A stretch of 64,000 nucleotides of DNA from Closterium sp. Naga37s-1 (GCA_947471745.1 CANJKZ010000770.1:186001-250000), one strand, 5' to 3'; numbered from the stretch's first letter, positions 35,237 to 47,787 are shown. The notes: generated by a model from the letters alone, not told the origin. Translations and numbers: made by a program.

Positions 35237-36990
35237 ATGCTCCACAAGGTGCCGCACGTCCGGTTGACCGTCCTAGGAGGGATGTGCGCCCTCCTAACCG
35301 GCTGACCTATCCGAGCTTTGGCAAGCCAAAGGTGGTACGGGCTGGGAGTGTGGCTGAGCAGTGTGATGAGGAAGAGATAGCACACTGCTACTGGGCAGCC
35401 GTCCCTGAGCCCAAGACGCTAGCTGAGGCCTTGAGTGGGCCCGATGCTGAAAAGTGGAAGCAGAGTGTGAAGGAGGAGTATGATTCTCTGCTGGAGAATG
35501 AGACGTGGGAGCTGTGTGAGCTGCCACCCGGGAAGAAGGCCATTTCTTCCAAGCTGATTTTCAGGCACAAGTACGGACCCGATGGGGCGCTGACCCGCTA
35601 CAAGTCAAGGCTTGTGGCTAAGGGGTTTCAGCAGACAAAGGGAAAGGACTTCAACGAGCTCTATGCTCCTGTGGGGAAAGGCACAACACTTCGGATGTCA
35701 TTGGCAATGGCAGCAAACCGTGGATGGCGGGTGAAGCAGATGGACATCACCACCGCCTTCCTCAATGGGATCATTCTGGAGGAGCTGTACATGTTACAGC
35801 CTGAGGGTTTGGATGATGGGAGCGGCAGGGTGTGCAGGCTCAAGAAGGCCATCTATGGCCTGAAGCAGGCTCCTCGTGCATGGTACCACAAGTTAGAGGA
35901 GACTCTGCTGGCTGGGGGTTTCAAGAAGAGTGAGTGTGATCACAGCTTGTTCCTGCTGCAGGAGAAGGAGCAGTTTCTCATGCTCTTGGTGTATGTGGAC
36001 GACATCCTGCTCTTCTCTGAGTCGTCTGCAATGATTGAGCATGTGGAGGAGATGCTGGAGATGCAGTTTAAGTGCTCCAAGATGGGAGATGTGAAGTACT
36101 ATTTAGGGATGCATGTGGAGAGGGACCTTGACAAGGGAGTGTTGAGGTTGCACCAGAGAAAGTATTGTGAGGGGCTGGCTGAGAAGTACGGGCTGCAAGA
36201 TGGAGGAAAGCCAGCCACCCCACTGCCTTCGGGGTTCACTGTGGAGCCCTGTGCTGATGAGGAGGTGGTGGGTGAGAGTGACAGGAAACTTTTTCATTCC
36301 ATGGTTGGGGCACTCAACTATGCGGCTAACCACACACGGCCTGACATTGCCTTTGCAACATCCAGGCTTGCCAGTGTGGTTTCACGCCCCAGTCATGAGC
36401 AGCTGGAAGCGGCCAAGAGGTTGGTCCGCTATGTGAGTGCAACGGCATCAGTGGGTTTGGAGTACAGTGCTGTGAGGCAGAGGCTGCAGAGGAGTGCAGC
36501 TGATTTGAGCAAGGGGGAGATGCTCCTGACCTGCTACACTGACGCTAGCTTCAACTCGGTGAAAGCGGATGGCACCAGCATTGGAGGCTATGTGTGCCTG
36601 TTCGGAGGTGGTGCAGTGAGCTGGCGCAGTAAGAAGCAGAATGAGGTGGGGCAGTCCTCGTGTGAGACAGAGTACATGGCCCTGCATCATGGGGCAAAGG
36701 AGGTGGTGTGGCTGAGGCGTTTGTTGGAGGAGATTGGAGTTGGTCAGAGGGAGCCGACTGTGATTTTCTGTGATAATGAGTCGGCGGTGAAGCTAGCGAA
36801 GAATGCTTGTCTTCATGGGCTGACCAAACACATCAGGCCTAAGTGGCACTGGGTGAGAAGGCTCCTGGACAAGGAGGTGCGGCTGGAGATTGTGAAGACC
36901 CATCAGCAGGCGGCTGACATTCTCACCAAGCGCCTGGCTGAATCTGAGCATTGGAAGGGCATGAAGCTTGCTGGGATGAGTGTGCATTGA
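33208..36990 (+). CDS. Copia-2 nucleocapsid-protease-integrase-RT-RNase H polyprotein
   Basis: About 1,260 residues from the ATG at 33208 to a TGA; the frame is open from 32971, but the earlier part overlaps gag out of frame. Order: RGG-rich stretch; CCHC zinc knuckle (CX2CX4HX4C, 33352-33393); protease DSG at 33613-33621; integrase HHCC (HERLCH...CPTC) and catalytic contexts MDVVGP, RTDNGGEF and NGVAERFNR; poly-Gln linker near 35,210-35,234; RT with QMDITTAFLNG and YVDD near 35,992; RNase H with CYTDASF, TEYMA and FCDNESA. All catalytic residues I can check are present. Translation probably depends on entry from gag, not on the 33208 ATG. Confidence 0.95.
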
Positions 36991-37034
36991 GGGTGCATGC
37001 TTGAGCTATGGCATGTGGGATGATGATTGGCAGC

Positions 37035-37047
37035 CAGAGGGGGAGTT
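37035..37047 (+). other. Copia-2 polypurine tract
   Basis: CAGAGGGGGAGTT directly before the 3' LTR. Confidence 0.85.
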
Positions 37048-37916
37048 TGTTGAGTGATGCTACCATTCGCATTCACGTCTGTCTGCCTCCCATCATATGT
37101 TCGTGCGTTGCATGCGTGTTGTGAGTGTGTGCAAGAAGTTGTGTTTTGTGCGGTTTGGTTTTTTTCGAGTGTGTGTGTGAATGTTATTTGGCTTGAGCAG
37201 ATATCTGAAGTGACTCCTCTGCTCAAGAGCTTTCCGAGGAACCAAGTATCGCTTCAATCGGAGCACGAACAAGAGAGTTACGAACGTTGGAGTTCGTATG
37301 CTTTTGTTATTTGGTTGTGGTGACTATGGGAAGTTGTGGGGTTGACTCAATATGGGGTACAGACTTTTGGGGGTTGGGAAATTCGTCTTTTCTACTGTAG
37401 TTGCTGCCAAATGGTTGGGAGAAACCAAACCAGGTTGGCAAGTGTGGCCAAGTTGGGTTGAGGTGGATTGTGGAGGTTGGGATAGTGACAAAGGTCAAAG
37501 TTGGGTTGCCTATGGGGAAGGGAATTGTATGGCATGGGGGTTTCCTTGGTTGGGGACTCTCTTGGGACCTTCCCTCTCGTCCTCCTCATCCCTTCCACCT
37601 GGTTTAGTGCTACTCCAATTCTCTTGTGTGAACTTGTGAGATCATTGTGATTGAGTTACGTTTTCTATGGCAGCATACCCCCTAGTGCGCCGAAGTTCAT
37701 AACTCGAGTTATACTCCATATTTTGATACTATTCAAATTGGGAAAGATAGCCACGGTCAAGGGCTACAACATACTCGAGTTTGAAAGAATTCTAACTGTG
37801 GACCTTTCGTCGACGACGTTTCTTGTGACGACGACTTTTCTGTCCAGAATTGTAGTTGACGATTTTGAGATATTTCAGCCCCTAATCTTCATAGACTCCG
37901 TCCTTAATCTCTAACA
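37048..37916 (+). repeat. Copia-2 3' LTR (869 bp)
   Basis: Same length as the 5' LTR, with one visible substitution. Confidence 0.96.
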
Positions 37917-40900
37917 GCGAGCATCATCGGTCATCGGCGATCGCGAATGGAGAGCGCCCGCTGCACTTCCTGCACATGTGCGTATCCTTCAGCATTTTGG
38001 GGCTGGAAGCGCTCGTTCCGAGCGTTTTTCTTCCGCTTGGTCACGTGGCTGCACTTGTCTGGTCCTATTACCAATCCAGCAAGGGCGTGGGAGGGTTGCG
38101 AGCATCATCAGTCATCGGCGATCGCGAATGGAGAGCGCTCGCTGCACTTCCTGCACATGTGCGTATCCTTCCGCATTTTGAGGCTAGAAGCGCTCGTTTC
38201 GAGCGTTTTTCTTCTGCCGGGTCACGTGGCTGCGCTTCTCTGGTCCTATTACCAAGCCAGCAAGGGCATGGGAGGATTGCGAGCATCATTGGTCATTGGC
38301 GATCGCGAATGGAGAGCGCCCGCTGCACTTACTGTACATGTTCGTATCCTTCCGCATTTTGAGGCTGGAAGCGCTCGTTTCGAGCGTTTTTCTTCCACCG
38401 GGTCACGTGGCTGCGCTTGTCTGGTCCTATTACCAAACCATCAAGGGCGTGGGAGGGTTGCGAGCATCATCGGTGATCGGCCCTTGCGAATGGAGAGCGC
38501 CCGTTGAGCTTCCTGCACATGTGCGGATCCTTCCGCATTTCGAGGCTGGAAGCGCTCGTTCCGAGCGTTCTTCTTCCGCCGGGTCACATGGCTGCGCTTG
38601 TCTGGTCGTATTACCAAACCATCAAGGGCGTGGGAGGGTTGCGAGCATTATCGTTCATCGGCGATCGCGAATAGAGAGCGCCCGCTGCACTTCCTGCACA
38701 TGTGCGTATCCTTCCGCATTTCGAGGCTGGAAGCGCTTGTTCCGACCGTTTTTCTTCCGCCGGGTCACGTGGCTGCGCTTTTCTGGTCGTATTACCAAGC
38801 CAGCAAGGGCGTGGGAGGGTTGCGAGCATCATCGTTCATCGGCGATCGCGAATGGAGAGCGCCCGGTGCACTTCCTGCACATGTGCGTATCCTTCCGCAT
38901 TTTGAGGCTGGAAGCGCTTGTTCCGACCGTTTTTCTTCCGCCGGGTCACGTGGCTGCGCTTTTCTGGTCGTATTACCAAGCCAGCAAGGGGGTGGGAGGG
39001 TTGCGAGCATCATCGGTCATCGGCGATCGCGAATGGAGAGCGCCCGCTGCACTTCCAGCACATGTGCGTATCCTTCCGTATTTTGGGGCTGGAAGCGCTC
39101 GCTCCGAGCGTTTTTCTTCAACCGGGTCACGTGGCTGCGCTTGTCTGGTCGTATTACCAATCCAGCAAGGGCGTGGGAGGGTTGCGAGCATCATCGGTCA
39201 TCAGCGATCGCGAATGGAGAGCGCCCGCTGCACTTCCTGCACATGTTCGTATCCTTCCGCATTTTGAGGCTGGAAGCACTCGTTCTGAGCGTATTTATTC
39301 CACCGGGTCACGTGGCTGCGCTTGTCTGGTCCTATTACCAAACCATCAAGGGCGTGGGAGGGTTGCGAGCATCATCGGTCATCGGCCCTCGCGAATGGAG
39401 AGCGCCCGTTGCGCTTCCTGCACATGTGCGGATCCTTCCGCATTTTGAGGCTGGAAGCGCTCGTTCCGAGCGTTCTTCTTCCGCCGGGTCACGTGGCTGC
39501 CCTTGTCCGGTCCTATTACCAAGCTAGCAAGGGCATGGGAGGGATGCGAGCATCATCGGTCATCGGCGATCGCGAATGGAGAGCGCCCGCTGCACTTCCT
39601 GCACATGTGCGGATCCTTCCGCATTTTGGGGCTAGAAGCACTCGTTCCGAGCGTTTTTCTTCCGCCGGGTCACGTGGCTGCGCTTTTCTGGTCGTATTAC
39701 CAAGCCAGCAAGGGGGTGGGAGGGTTGCGTGCATCATCGGTCATCGGCGATCGCGAATGGAGAGCGCCCGCTGCACTTCCTGCACATGTTCGTATCCTTC
39801 CGCATTTTGGGGCTGGAAGCGCTTGTTCCGAGCGTTTTTCTTCCGCCGGGTCACGTGGCTGCGCTTCTCTGGTCCTATTACCAAGCCAGCAAGGGCATGG
39901 GAGGGTTGCGAGCATCATCGGTCATTGGCGATCGCGAATGGAGAGCGCCCGCTGCACTTCCAGCACATGTGCGTATCCTTCCGCATTTTGAGGCTGGAAG
40001 CGCTCGTTCCGAGCATTTTCTTCCGCCGGGTCACGTAACTGTGCTTCTCAGGTCCTATACCAAGCCAGCAAGGGCATGGGAGGGTTGCGAGCATCATCGG
40101 TCATCGGCGATCTCAAATGGAGAGCGCCCGCTGCACTTCCGGAACATGTTCGTATCCTTCCGCATTTTGGGGCTGGAAGCGCTTGTTCCGAGCGTTTTTT
40201 TTTCCGCGGGGTCACATGGCTGCGCTTTTCTGGTCCTATTACCAATCCAGCAAGGGTATGGGAGGGATGCGATTATCATCGGTCATCGGCGATCGCGAAT
40301 GGAGAGCGCCGGCTGCACTTCCTGCACATGTGCGTAACCTTCCGCATTTTGGGGCTGGAAGCGCTCGTTCCGAGCGTTTTTCTTCCGCCGAGTCACGTGG
40401 CTGCGCTTCTCTGGTCCTATTAACAAGCCAGCAAGGGCGTGGGAGGGTTGCGAGCATCATCGGTCATCGGCGATCGCGAATGGAGAGCGCCCGCTGCACT
40501 TCCTGCACATGTGCATATCCTTCCGCATTTTGAGGCTAGAAGCGCTCGTTTCGAGCGTTTTTCTTCCGCCGGGTCACGTGGCTGCGCTTCTCTGGTCCTA
40601 TTACCAAGCCAGCAAGGGCATGGGAGGATTGCGAGCATCATCGGTCATCGGCGATCGCGAATGGAGAGCGCCCGCTGCACTTCCTGCACATGTGCGTATC
40701 CTTCCGCATTTTGAGGCTGGAAGCGCTCGTTCCGAGCGTTTTTCTTCCGCCGGGTCACACGGCTGCGCTTGTCTGGTCCTACTACCAAGCCAGCAAGGTC
40801 GTGGGAGGGTTGCGAGCATCATCGGCCATCGGCGATCGCGAATGGAGAGCGCCCGCTGCACTTCCTGCACATGTGCGTATCCTTCCGCATTTTGGGGCTG

Positions 40901-43900
40901 GAAGCGCTCGTTCCGAGCGTTTTTCTTCCGCCGAGTCACGTGGCTGCGCTTCTCTGGTCCTATTAACAAGCCAGCAAGGGCGTGGGAGGGTTGCGAGCAT
41001 CATCGGTCATCGGCGATCGCGAATGGAGAGCGCCCGCTGCACTTCCTGCACATGTGCGTATCCTTCAGCATTTTGGGGCTGGAAGCGCTCGTTCCGAGCG
41101 TTTTTCTTCAGCCGGGTCACGTGGCTGCGCTTTTCTGGTCCTATTACCAATCCAGAAAGGGCGTGGGAGGGTTGCGAGCATCATCGGTCATCGGCGATCG
41201 CGAATGGAAAGCGCCCGCTGCACTTCCTGCACATGTGCGTATCCTTCCGCATTTTGGGGCTGGAAGCGCTCGTTTCGAGCGTTTTTCTTCCGCCGGGTCA
41301 CGTAATTGCGCTTCTCTGGTCCTATTACCAAGCCAGCAAGGGCATGGGAGGGTTGCGAGCATCATCGGTCATCGGCGATCGCGAATGGAGACCGCTCGCT
41401 GCACTTCCTGCACATGTGCGTATCCTTCCGCATTTTGGGGCTGGAAGCGCTCGTTCCGAGCGTTTTTCTTCCGCTTGGTCACGTGGCTGCGCTTTTCTGG
41501 TCGTATTACCAAGCCAGCAAGGGCGTGGGAGGGTTGTGAGCATCATCGGTCATCGGTGATCACGAAGGGAGAGTGCCCGCTGCACTTCCTGCACATGTGC
41601 GTATCCTTCCGTATTTTGGGGCTGGAAGCGTTCGTTCCGAGCGTTTTTCTTCCGCCGGGTTACGTAACTGCGCTTCTCTGGTCCTATTACCAAGCCAGCA
41701 AGGGCATGGGAGGGTTGCGAGCATCATCGGTCATCGGCGATCGCGAATGGAGAGCGCCCGCTGCACTTCTTGCACATGTGCGTATCCTTCAGCATTTTGG
41801 GGCTGGAAGCGCTCGTTCCGAGCGTTTTTCTTCCGCTTGGTCACGTGGCTGCGCTTGTCTGGTCCTATTACCAATCCAGCAAGGGTGTGGGAGGGTTGCG
41901 AGCATCATCAGTCATCGGCGATCGCGAATGGAGAGCGCTCGCTGCACTTCCTGCACATGTGCGTATCCTTCCGCATTTTCAGGCTAGAAGCGCTCGTTTC
42001 GAGCGTTTTTCTTTTGCCGGGTCACGTGGCTGCGCTTCTCTGGTCCTATTACCAAGCCAGCAAGGGCATGGGAGGATTGCGAGCATCATTGGTCATCGGC
42101 GATCGCGAATGGAGAGCGCCCCCTGCACTTACTGTACATGTTCGTATCCTTCCGCATTTTGAGGCTGGAAGCGCTCGTTTCGAGCGTTTTTCTTCCACCG
42201 GGTCACGTGGCTGCGCTTGTCTGGTCCTATTACCAAACCATCAAGGGCGTGGGAGGGTTGCGAGCATCATCGGTCATCGGCCCTCGCGAATGGAGAGCGC
42301 CCGTTGAGCTTCCTGCACATGTGCGGATCCTTCCGCATTTCGAGGCTGGAAGCGCTCGTTCCGAGCGTTCTTCTTCCGCCTGGTCACGTGGCTGCGCTTG
42401 TCTGGTCCTATTACCGAACCATCAAGGGCGTGGGAGGGTTGCGAGCATCATCGTTCATCGGCGATCGCGAATAGAGAGCGCCCGCTGCACTTCCTGCACA
42501 TGTGCGTATCCTTCCGCATTTCGAGGCTGGAAGCGCTTGTTCCGACCGTTTTTCTTCCGCCGGGTCACGTGGCTGCGCTTCTCTGGTCGTATTACCAAGC
42601 CAGCAAGGGCGTGGGAGGGTTTCGAGCATCATCGGTCATCGGCGATCGCGAATGGAGAGCGCCCGCTGCACTTCCAGCACATGTGCGTATCCTTCCGTAT
42701 TTTGGGGCTGGAAGCGCTCGCTCCGAGCGTTTTTCTTCAACCGGGTCACGTGGCTGCGCTTGTCTGGTCGTATTACCGAGCCAGCAAGGGCGTGGGAGGG
42801 TTGCGATCATCATCGGTCATCAGCGATCGCGAATGGAGAGCGCCCGCTGCACTTTCTGCACATGTTCGTATCCTTCTGCATTTTCAAGCTGGAAGCACTC
42901 GTTCCGAGCGTTTTTATTCCACCGGGTCACGTGGCTGCGCTTGTCTGGTCCTATTACCAAACCATCAAGGGCGTGGGAGGGTTGCGAGCATCATCGGTCA
43001 TCGGCCCTCGCGAATGGAGAAGGCCCGTTGCGCTTCTTGCACATGTGCGGATCCTTCCGCATTTTGAGGCTGGAAGCGCTCGTTCCGAGCGTTCTTCTTC
43101 CACCGGGTCACGTGGCTGCCCTTGTTCGGTCCTATTACCAAGCTAGCAAGGGCATGGGAGGGATGCGAGCATCATCGGTCATCGGCGATCGCGAATGGAG
43201 AGCGCCCGCTGCACTTCCTGCACATGTGCGGATCCTTCCGCATTTTGGGGCTGGAAGCGCTCGTTCCGAGCGTTTTTCTTCCGCCGGGTCACGTGGCTGC
43301 GCTTTTCTGGTCGTATTACCAAGCCAGCAAGGGGGTGGGAGGGTTGCGAGCATCATCGGTCATCGGCGATCGCGAATGGAGAGCGCCCGCTGCACTTCCT
43401 GCACATGTTCGTATCCTTCCGCATTTTGGGGCTGGAAGCGCTTGTTCCGAGCGTTTTTCTTCCGCCGGGTCACGTGGCTGCGCTTCTCTGGTCCTATTAC
43501 CAAGCCAGCAAGGGCATGGGAGGGTTGCGAGCATCATCGGTCATCGGCGATCGCGAATGGAGAGCGCCCGCTGCACTTCCAGCACATGTGCGTATCCTTC
43601 CGCATTTTGAGGCTGGAAGCGCTCGTTCCGAGCATTTTCTTCCGCCGGGTCACGTAACTGTGCTTCTCAGGTCCTATACCAAGCCAGCAAGGGCATGGGA
43701 GGGTTGCGAGCATCATCGGTCATCGGCGATCTCAAATGGAGAGCGCCCGCTGCACTTCCGGAACATGTTCGTATCCTTCCGCATTCTGGGGCTGGAAGCG
43801 CTTGTTCCGAGCGTTTTTTTTTCCGCCGGGTCACATGGCTGCGCTTTTCTGGTCCTATTACCAAGCTAGCAAGGGCATGGGAGGGATGCGATCATCATCG

Positions 43901-44679
43901 GTCATCGGCGATCGCGAATGGAGAGCGCCGGCTGCACTTCCTGCACATGTGCGTAACCTTCCGCATTTTGGGTCTGGAAGCGCTCGTTCCGAGCGTTTTT
44001 CTTCCGCCGGGTCACGTTACTGCGCTTCTCTGGTCCTATTACCAACCAGCAAGGGCATGGGAGGGTTGCGAGCATCATCGGTCATCGGCGATCGCGAATG
44101 GAGAGCGCCCGCTGCACTTCCTGCACATGTGCGTATCCTTCCGCATTTTGGGGCTGGAAGCGCTCGTTGCGAGCGTTTTTCTTCCGCCGGGTCACGTGGT
44201 TGCGCTTTTCTGGTCGTATTCCCAAGCCAGCAAGGGCGTGGGAGGGTTGCGAGCATCATCGGTAATCGGCGATCGCGAATGGAGAGCGTCCGCTGCACTT
44301 CTTGCACATGTGCGTATTCTTCCGTATTTTGGGGCTGGAAGCGCTCGTTCCGAGCGTTTTTCTTCCGCCGGGTCACGTAACTGCGCTTCTCTGGTCCTAT
44401 TACCAACCAGCAAGGGCATGGGAGGGTTGCGAGCATCATCGCTCATCGGCGATCGCGAATGGAGAGCGCCCGCTGCACTTCCTGCACATGTGCGTATCCT
44501 TCTGCATTTTGGGGCTGGAAGCGCTCGTTGCGAGCGTTTTTCTTCCGCCGGGTCACGTGGTTGGGCTTTTCTGGTCGTATTCCCAAGCCAGCAAGGGCGT
44601 GGGAGGGTTGCGAGCATCATCGGTAATCGGCGATTGCGAATGGAGAGCGCCGGCTGCACTTCCTGCACATGTGCCTATC
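37917..44679. repeat. Satellite B1 array between Copia-2 and Gypsy-1
   Basis: About 37 monomers of 181 bp holding copies Y and Z of the long higher-order repeat. No gene seen. Confidence 0.95.
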
Positions 44680-45047
44680 TGTGAGAGTACGACGGCTTAT
44701 GCCAGCTATGCTTGCTTGCCTCTACTTTATTATGCTATTTCTAGCATAGGAAAATTATATGCATGCATGAATTGCTTGATTTCCTAGGCTAGGTGCTTTC
44801 CTATATTTTATTATAGTTATAGCACCGAGCTAGGTTGCGTGCACCGAATTCTGGCTTTTCGGTTGCCACCGAATTGCCTTCTACCGAATTCGGGAAGGAT
44901 CTGTTCGGGACGCTTCGCGACCCGCGGAACCTTCGCGTAACACCTGGTTACGGGGCCTTGTGTCGAGCCTATATATAGCCTCGTGTTGTACCCAGGTGAT
45001 AATTCAATTCACATTCTCTTTTCTGAGCTCGATCCTAGATCCTCACA
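44680..45047 (+). repeat. Gypsy-1 5' LTR (368 bp)
   Basis: TGTGAGAGTA...GATCCTCACA. It contains ACCGAATT three times (about 44,850-44,892). Confidence 0.94.
44970..44977 (+). promoter_or_regulatory. TATA box in Gypsy-1 LTR
   Basis: TATATATA in a CG-rich setting about 70 bp before the LTR end. An identical copy lies in the 3' LTR at 48078-48085. Confidence 0.7.
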
Positions 45048-45049
45048 CT

Positions 45050-45063
45050 TGGTAATCAGAGCC
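45050..45063 (+). other. Gypsy-1 primer-binding site
   Basis: TGGTAATCAGAGCC two bases after the 5' LTR. It is the iMet-type site with one extra A. Confidence 0.7.
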
Positions 45064-45207
45064 CGTTTACACGCGAAGTTCTTTCGACCGCTACAAACCA
45101 GTCTTCAAAAAAACCGCGGGGGCGACGCAGTTAAACATCGATTTCGGGTACGTAAAACCGGTTCCGTGTTTTTCGCTCCCCCTTGATTCGGTTTTTCGGA
45201 CGCGTTG

Positions 45208-45993
45208 ATGTCAGGCATGGAAGGCCAAGGCGACAACTACGCGACCACGAGCGACATCGCGAGCCTCCGCACCGACACGGAGCAGACGCAGGCGACGCTT
45301 CGTCGACTCGAGGCTTTTCTGACAAGCCAACCAGGGTTCGCCACCGCAGCAGCAGCGACCGCAGCGACTGCAGCACCGACAACTCCAGCAGTAGTGGCGA
45401 CACCGACATTTCACGGACCGATGGCACCACTGTCGCCGAACCTCGAAGCAGCACGACCGAGGCTCCCTGAGGCGTTCGATCCAAGCGCGAAGGGATCCGA
45501 CGTCCGGCGATTTGTGGCCACCCTCGAAATTTACTTCGAGGCCATTGGCTGTTCGACCCCGCAACACGACGCAGCAAGGATTCGGATCGCAGCGACACTG
45601 TTACGTGGACCGGCTCTCGAATGGATTTACTACACCGACGTAGTCCGTGGGGAGAAAACGTGGCAGTAGTTTCGGGCAGATTTAATCGAGCGTTTCGAAC
45701 CAATTAATACGACCTACATGGCGCGGCAGCAGATACACCGACACAAGCAATACAGTAGTGTAGCACAGTATACGCAACAGATGGAGTTACTGTTCAACCG
45801 CATCACCGACCTGACCGAAGGCGAAAAAATCCAGGCGTACACCGAAGGGTTCAAAATGGAGATTCGGCGGCAGGTGATTGCGGCGAATTACAACAGCTAC
45901 AGGGACATCGTGCGTGCTGCCGAGCGATACGACGCGCTGACTCGAGGTCAACCCGAAACACGACGCTTCACGCCGAAACGTACACGAGAGTAA
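45208..45993 (+). pseudogene. Gypsy-1 gag with one in-frame TAG
   Basis: Starts at ATG 45208 (the frame opens at a TTG three bases earlier). The region around residues 85-240 is a Retrotrans_gag-type capsid (FVATLEIYFEAIG, LRGPALEWIYY, then FRADLIERF and VAQYTQQMELLFNRI). A TAG at 45667-45669 interrupts the domain between WQ and FRADL, and the same frame resumes with no shift to a stop at 45993. The zinc knuckle expected next is missing, lost in the deletion before RT. Family knowledge: Gag forms the particle. As written, only the first 153 residues would be made unless the TAG is read through. Confidence 0.88.
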
Positions 45994-46015
45994 CACGGGT
46001 TACCTAGCATTGGTC

Positions 46016-47218
46016 ATGGCAGCAGCAGAGGAGGAGAAGCCGAGTTCCGAGCTCCTTGCAGCAGTGAAGGAGGTCTTGGAGCAGTACAAAGATATAATGC
46101 CCGACGACCTACCTGCAGGCGTACCTCCAGCACGCACCCACGAGCATGAGATTGTGGAGGAACCAGGTGCGAAACCCGTCTCACGTGCACCATACCGACT
46201 GAGTCCGACCGAACTAACAGACATGAAGAAACAGATAGAGTATCTACTAGACAGACAACTGATCCGCCCATCCACCTCTCCCTACGGTGCACCAGTTCTC
46301 TTCACCCCAAAACCAGACGGCAGCTTACGGATGTGCATCGACTACCGCGCACTGAACAAACAGACAGTTAAAAACAAATACCCCATACCGCGCATCGACG
46401 ACTTACTGGACCAACTGCGTGGTGCAACAGTCTTCTCGAAGCTGGACCTACGGTCGGGTTACTGGCAGATCAAGATGGCGGACAACTCGATCCACAAGAC
46501 GGCGTTCCGTACTCGATACGGCTCCTACGAATACTTGGTGATGCCGTTCGGACTCTGCAACGCACCAGCAACGTTCCAGGCGGAAATGAACCATATTCTA
46601 CGGCCCCTGCTGGACGAGTGCGTAGTGGTGTACCTGGACGATATCCTCATCCACTCCAAGAACATGAGGGAGCACGTGGAGCATCTGCGGAAGGTGTTCG
46701 AGATCCTGCGGAAAAACAAGTTCTACGTGAAGCTGTCGAAGAGCGACTTCGCCCTGAAGAAGGTGCAGTTTCTCGGGCACATGGTGAGTGCCGAGGGCGT
46801 ACACGTGGACCCGCGGAAGATCGAAGCCGTCAAGAAGTGGAAAGTTCCGGAGAACGTGAAGGAGTTGCAGCAGTTCCTAGGATTCGCCAACTACTACAAC
46901 AGGTTCGTGCCACAGTACGCTAAGATTGCAGCGCCACTGACCGACCTACTGAAAAAGGATACGCCCTTCAAATGGGATACTCCGCATCAGCAAGCCATGG
47001 AACAGCTACAGACAGCACTGACCACAGCCCCAGTACTCATCCTACCAGACCCCGAGAAGGACTACGTAGTTGAAGCAGACGCTAGTGACCAGGCAGTCGG
47101 AGCAGTACTGATGCAGGATCACGGGAACGGTTTACAGCCTATCGCCTACCTCAGTAAGAAACTGCACGGAGCAGAACTAAACTACCCCATCCACGGCACA
47201 CGTCGAAGCCGCACATGA
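46016..47218 (+). pseudogene. Gypsy-1 reverse transcriptase and start of RNase H
   Basis: About 400 residues. It opens in the protease-RT linker ([21 protein letters not shown]). RT has [28 protein letters not shown], the catalytic YLDD and [10 protein letters not shown]. RNase H begins ([24 protein letters not shown]) but is cut after ELNYPIH. The last few residues are out-of-frame integrase sequence. Protease is absent. RT looks intact, but without gag-pol continuity it is unlikely to be expressed as in a normal element. Confidence 0.92.
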
Positions 47219-47231
47219 CTTCGTCACCACC

Positions 47232-47777
47232 ATGCAGCAGCTATGGGAGAAGACTCAGCGACGACTCACCACGATGCAGACCTCCCAGAAGCAGTATGCC
47301 GATCGTCAGCGACGTGATCACTCAGTAGCAGTCGGAGATCAGGTGCTTCTTGACACGCGCAACTTGAACCTGTCTCACCTCCCATCCAAACTCCAGCCTC
47401 GCTTCTGTGGTCCTTTTCTCGTTGAGGCACAGGTGACACCAGTTACATTCCGCTTGCGCTTACCAGATATGTGGAAGCTTCACAATGCTTTCCATGTGCA
47501 GCTACTGAAACCCTACAAGGACCCCAACCATCAGTTCCAGGGACGGCAGCTACCGCCACCTCCACCTGTTCTTGTGCAGGACGAAACCGAGTACGAGATT
47601 GAGCGCGTCCTCTCTCATCGGCGCCGCGGCGGCAGGACCCTCGAGTTCCTGATACGCTGGAAGGGATACGACCCCACTGAGGACAGTTGGGTTGCAGAAG
47701 CTGATATGGGCAACGCACGCCGTGCTCTCAAGGACTATCTTGTCAAGCAGGGTGTATCTCACGCCACCCAGCTTTGA
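47232..47777 (+). pseudogene. Gypsy-1 integrase C-terminus with chromodomain
   Basis: About 181 residues ending in TGA, 10 bp before the 3' LTR. The first half is the GPY/F-type integrase tail (VGDQVLLDTRNLNL, RFCGPFLVEAQV, HNAFHVQLLKPY). Residues about 118-165 are a chromodomain (YEIERVLSHRR, LEFLIRWKGYDPTEDSWVAEADM) with the aromatic residues of the methyl-lysine cage region. Family knowledge: chromoviral chromodomains bind heterochromatic histone marks and bias insertion towards heterochromatin. The catalytic core is deleted, so this is a remnant. Confidence 0.93.
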
Positions 47778-47787
47778 GGGGGGGACG
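47774..47787 (+). other. Gypsy-1 polypurine tract
   Basis: TTGAGGGGGGGACG directly before the 3' LTR; it overlaps the stop codon of the chromodomain frame. Confidence 0.8.

Larger units (their letters stand above)
31454..37916 (+). mobile_element. Copia-2: near-complete, very young LTR retrotransposon
   Basis: Two 869-bp LTRs (31454-32322 and 37048-37916) appear to differ at one base (near 31,476 against 37,070). The satellite target is duplicated perfectly as GCGAG (31449-31453 and 37917-37921). Primer site, gag, pol and polypurine tract are all present in the right order. Only copy X/Y junction DNA is interrupted, so the insertion is later than the satellite duplication around it. The single visible problem is a +1 change of frame between capsid and nucleocapsid. 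Confidence 0.97.
27250..44450. repeat. Multi-kilobase higher-order repeat of satellite B, three copies
   Basis: Copy X (about 27,250-31,453) matches copy Y (from about 38,060) at an offset of 10,810 bp. Subtracting the Copia-2 insertion leaves about 4.34 kb, 24 monomers. Beyond 30.2 kb the offset falls to 10,268 bp, a three-monomer indel. Copy Z (about 41,800-44,450) matches Y at 3,800 bp and then 3,619 bp, 21 and then 20 monomers. Shared markers include CCCTCGCGAATGG, GCGGATCC, the GAGCATTTTCTTCC variant and GGTCCTATACCAAG. Confidence 0.82.
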
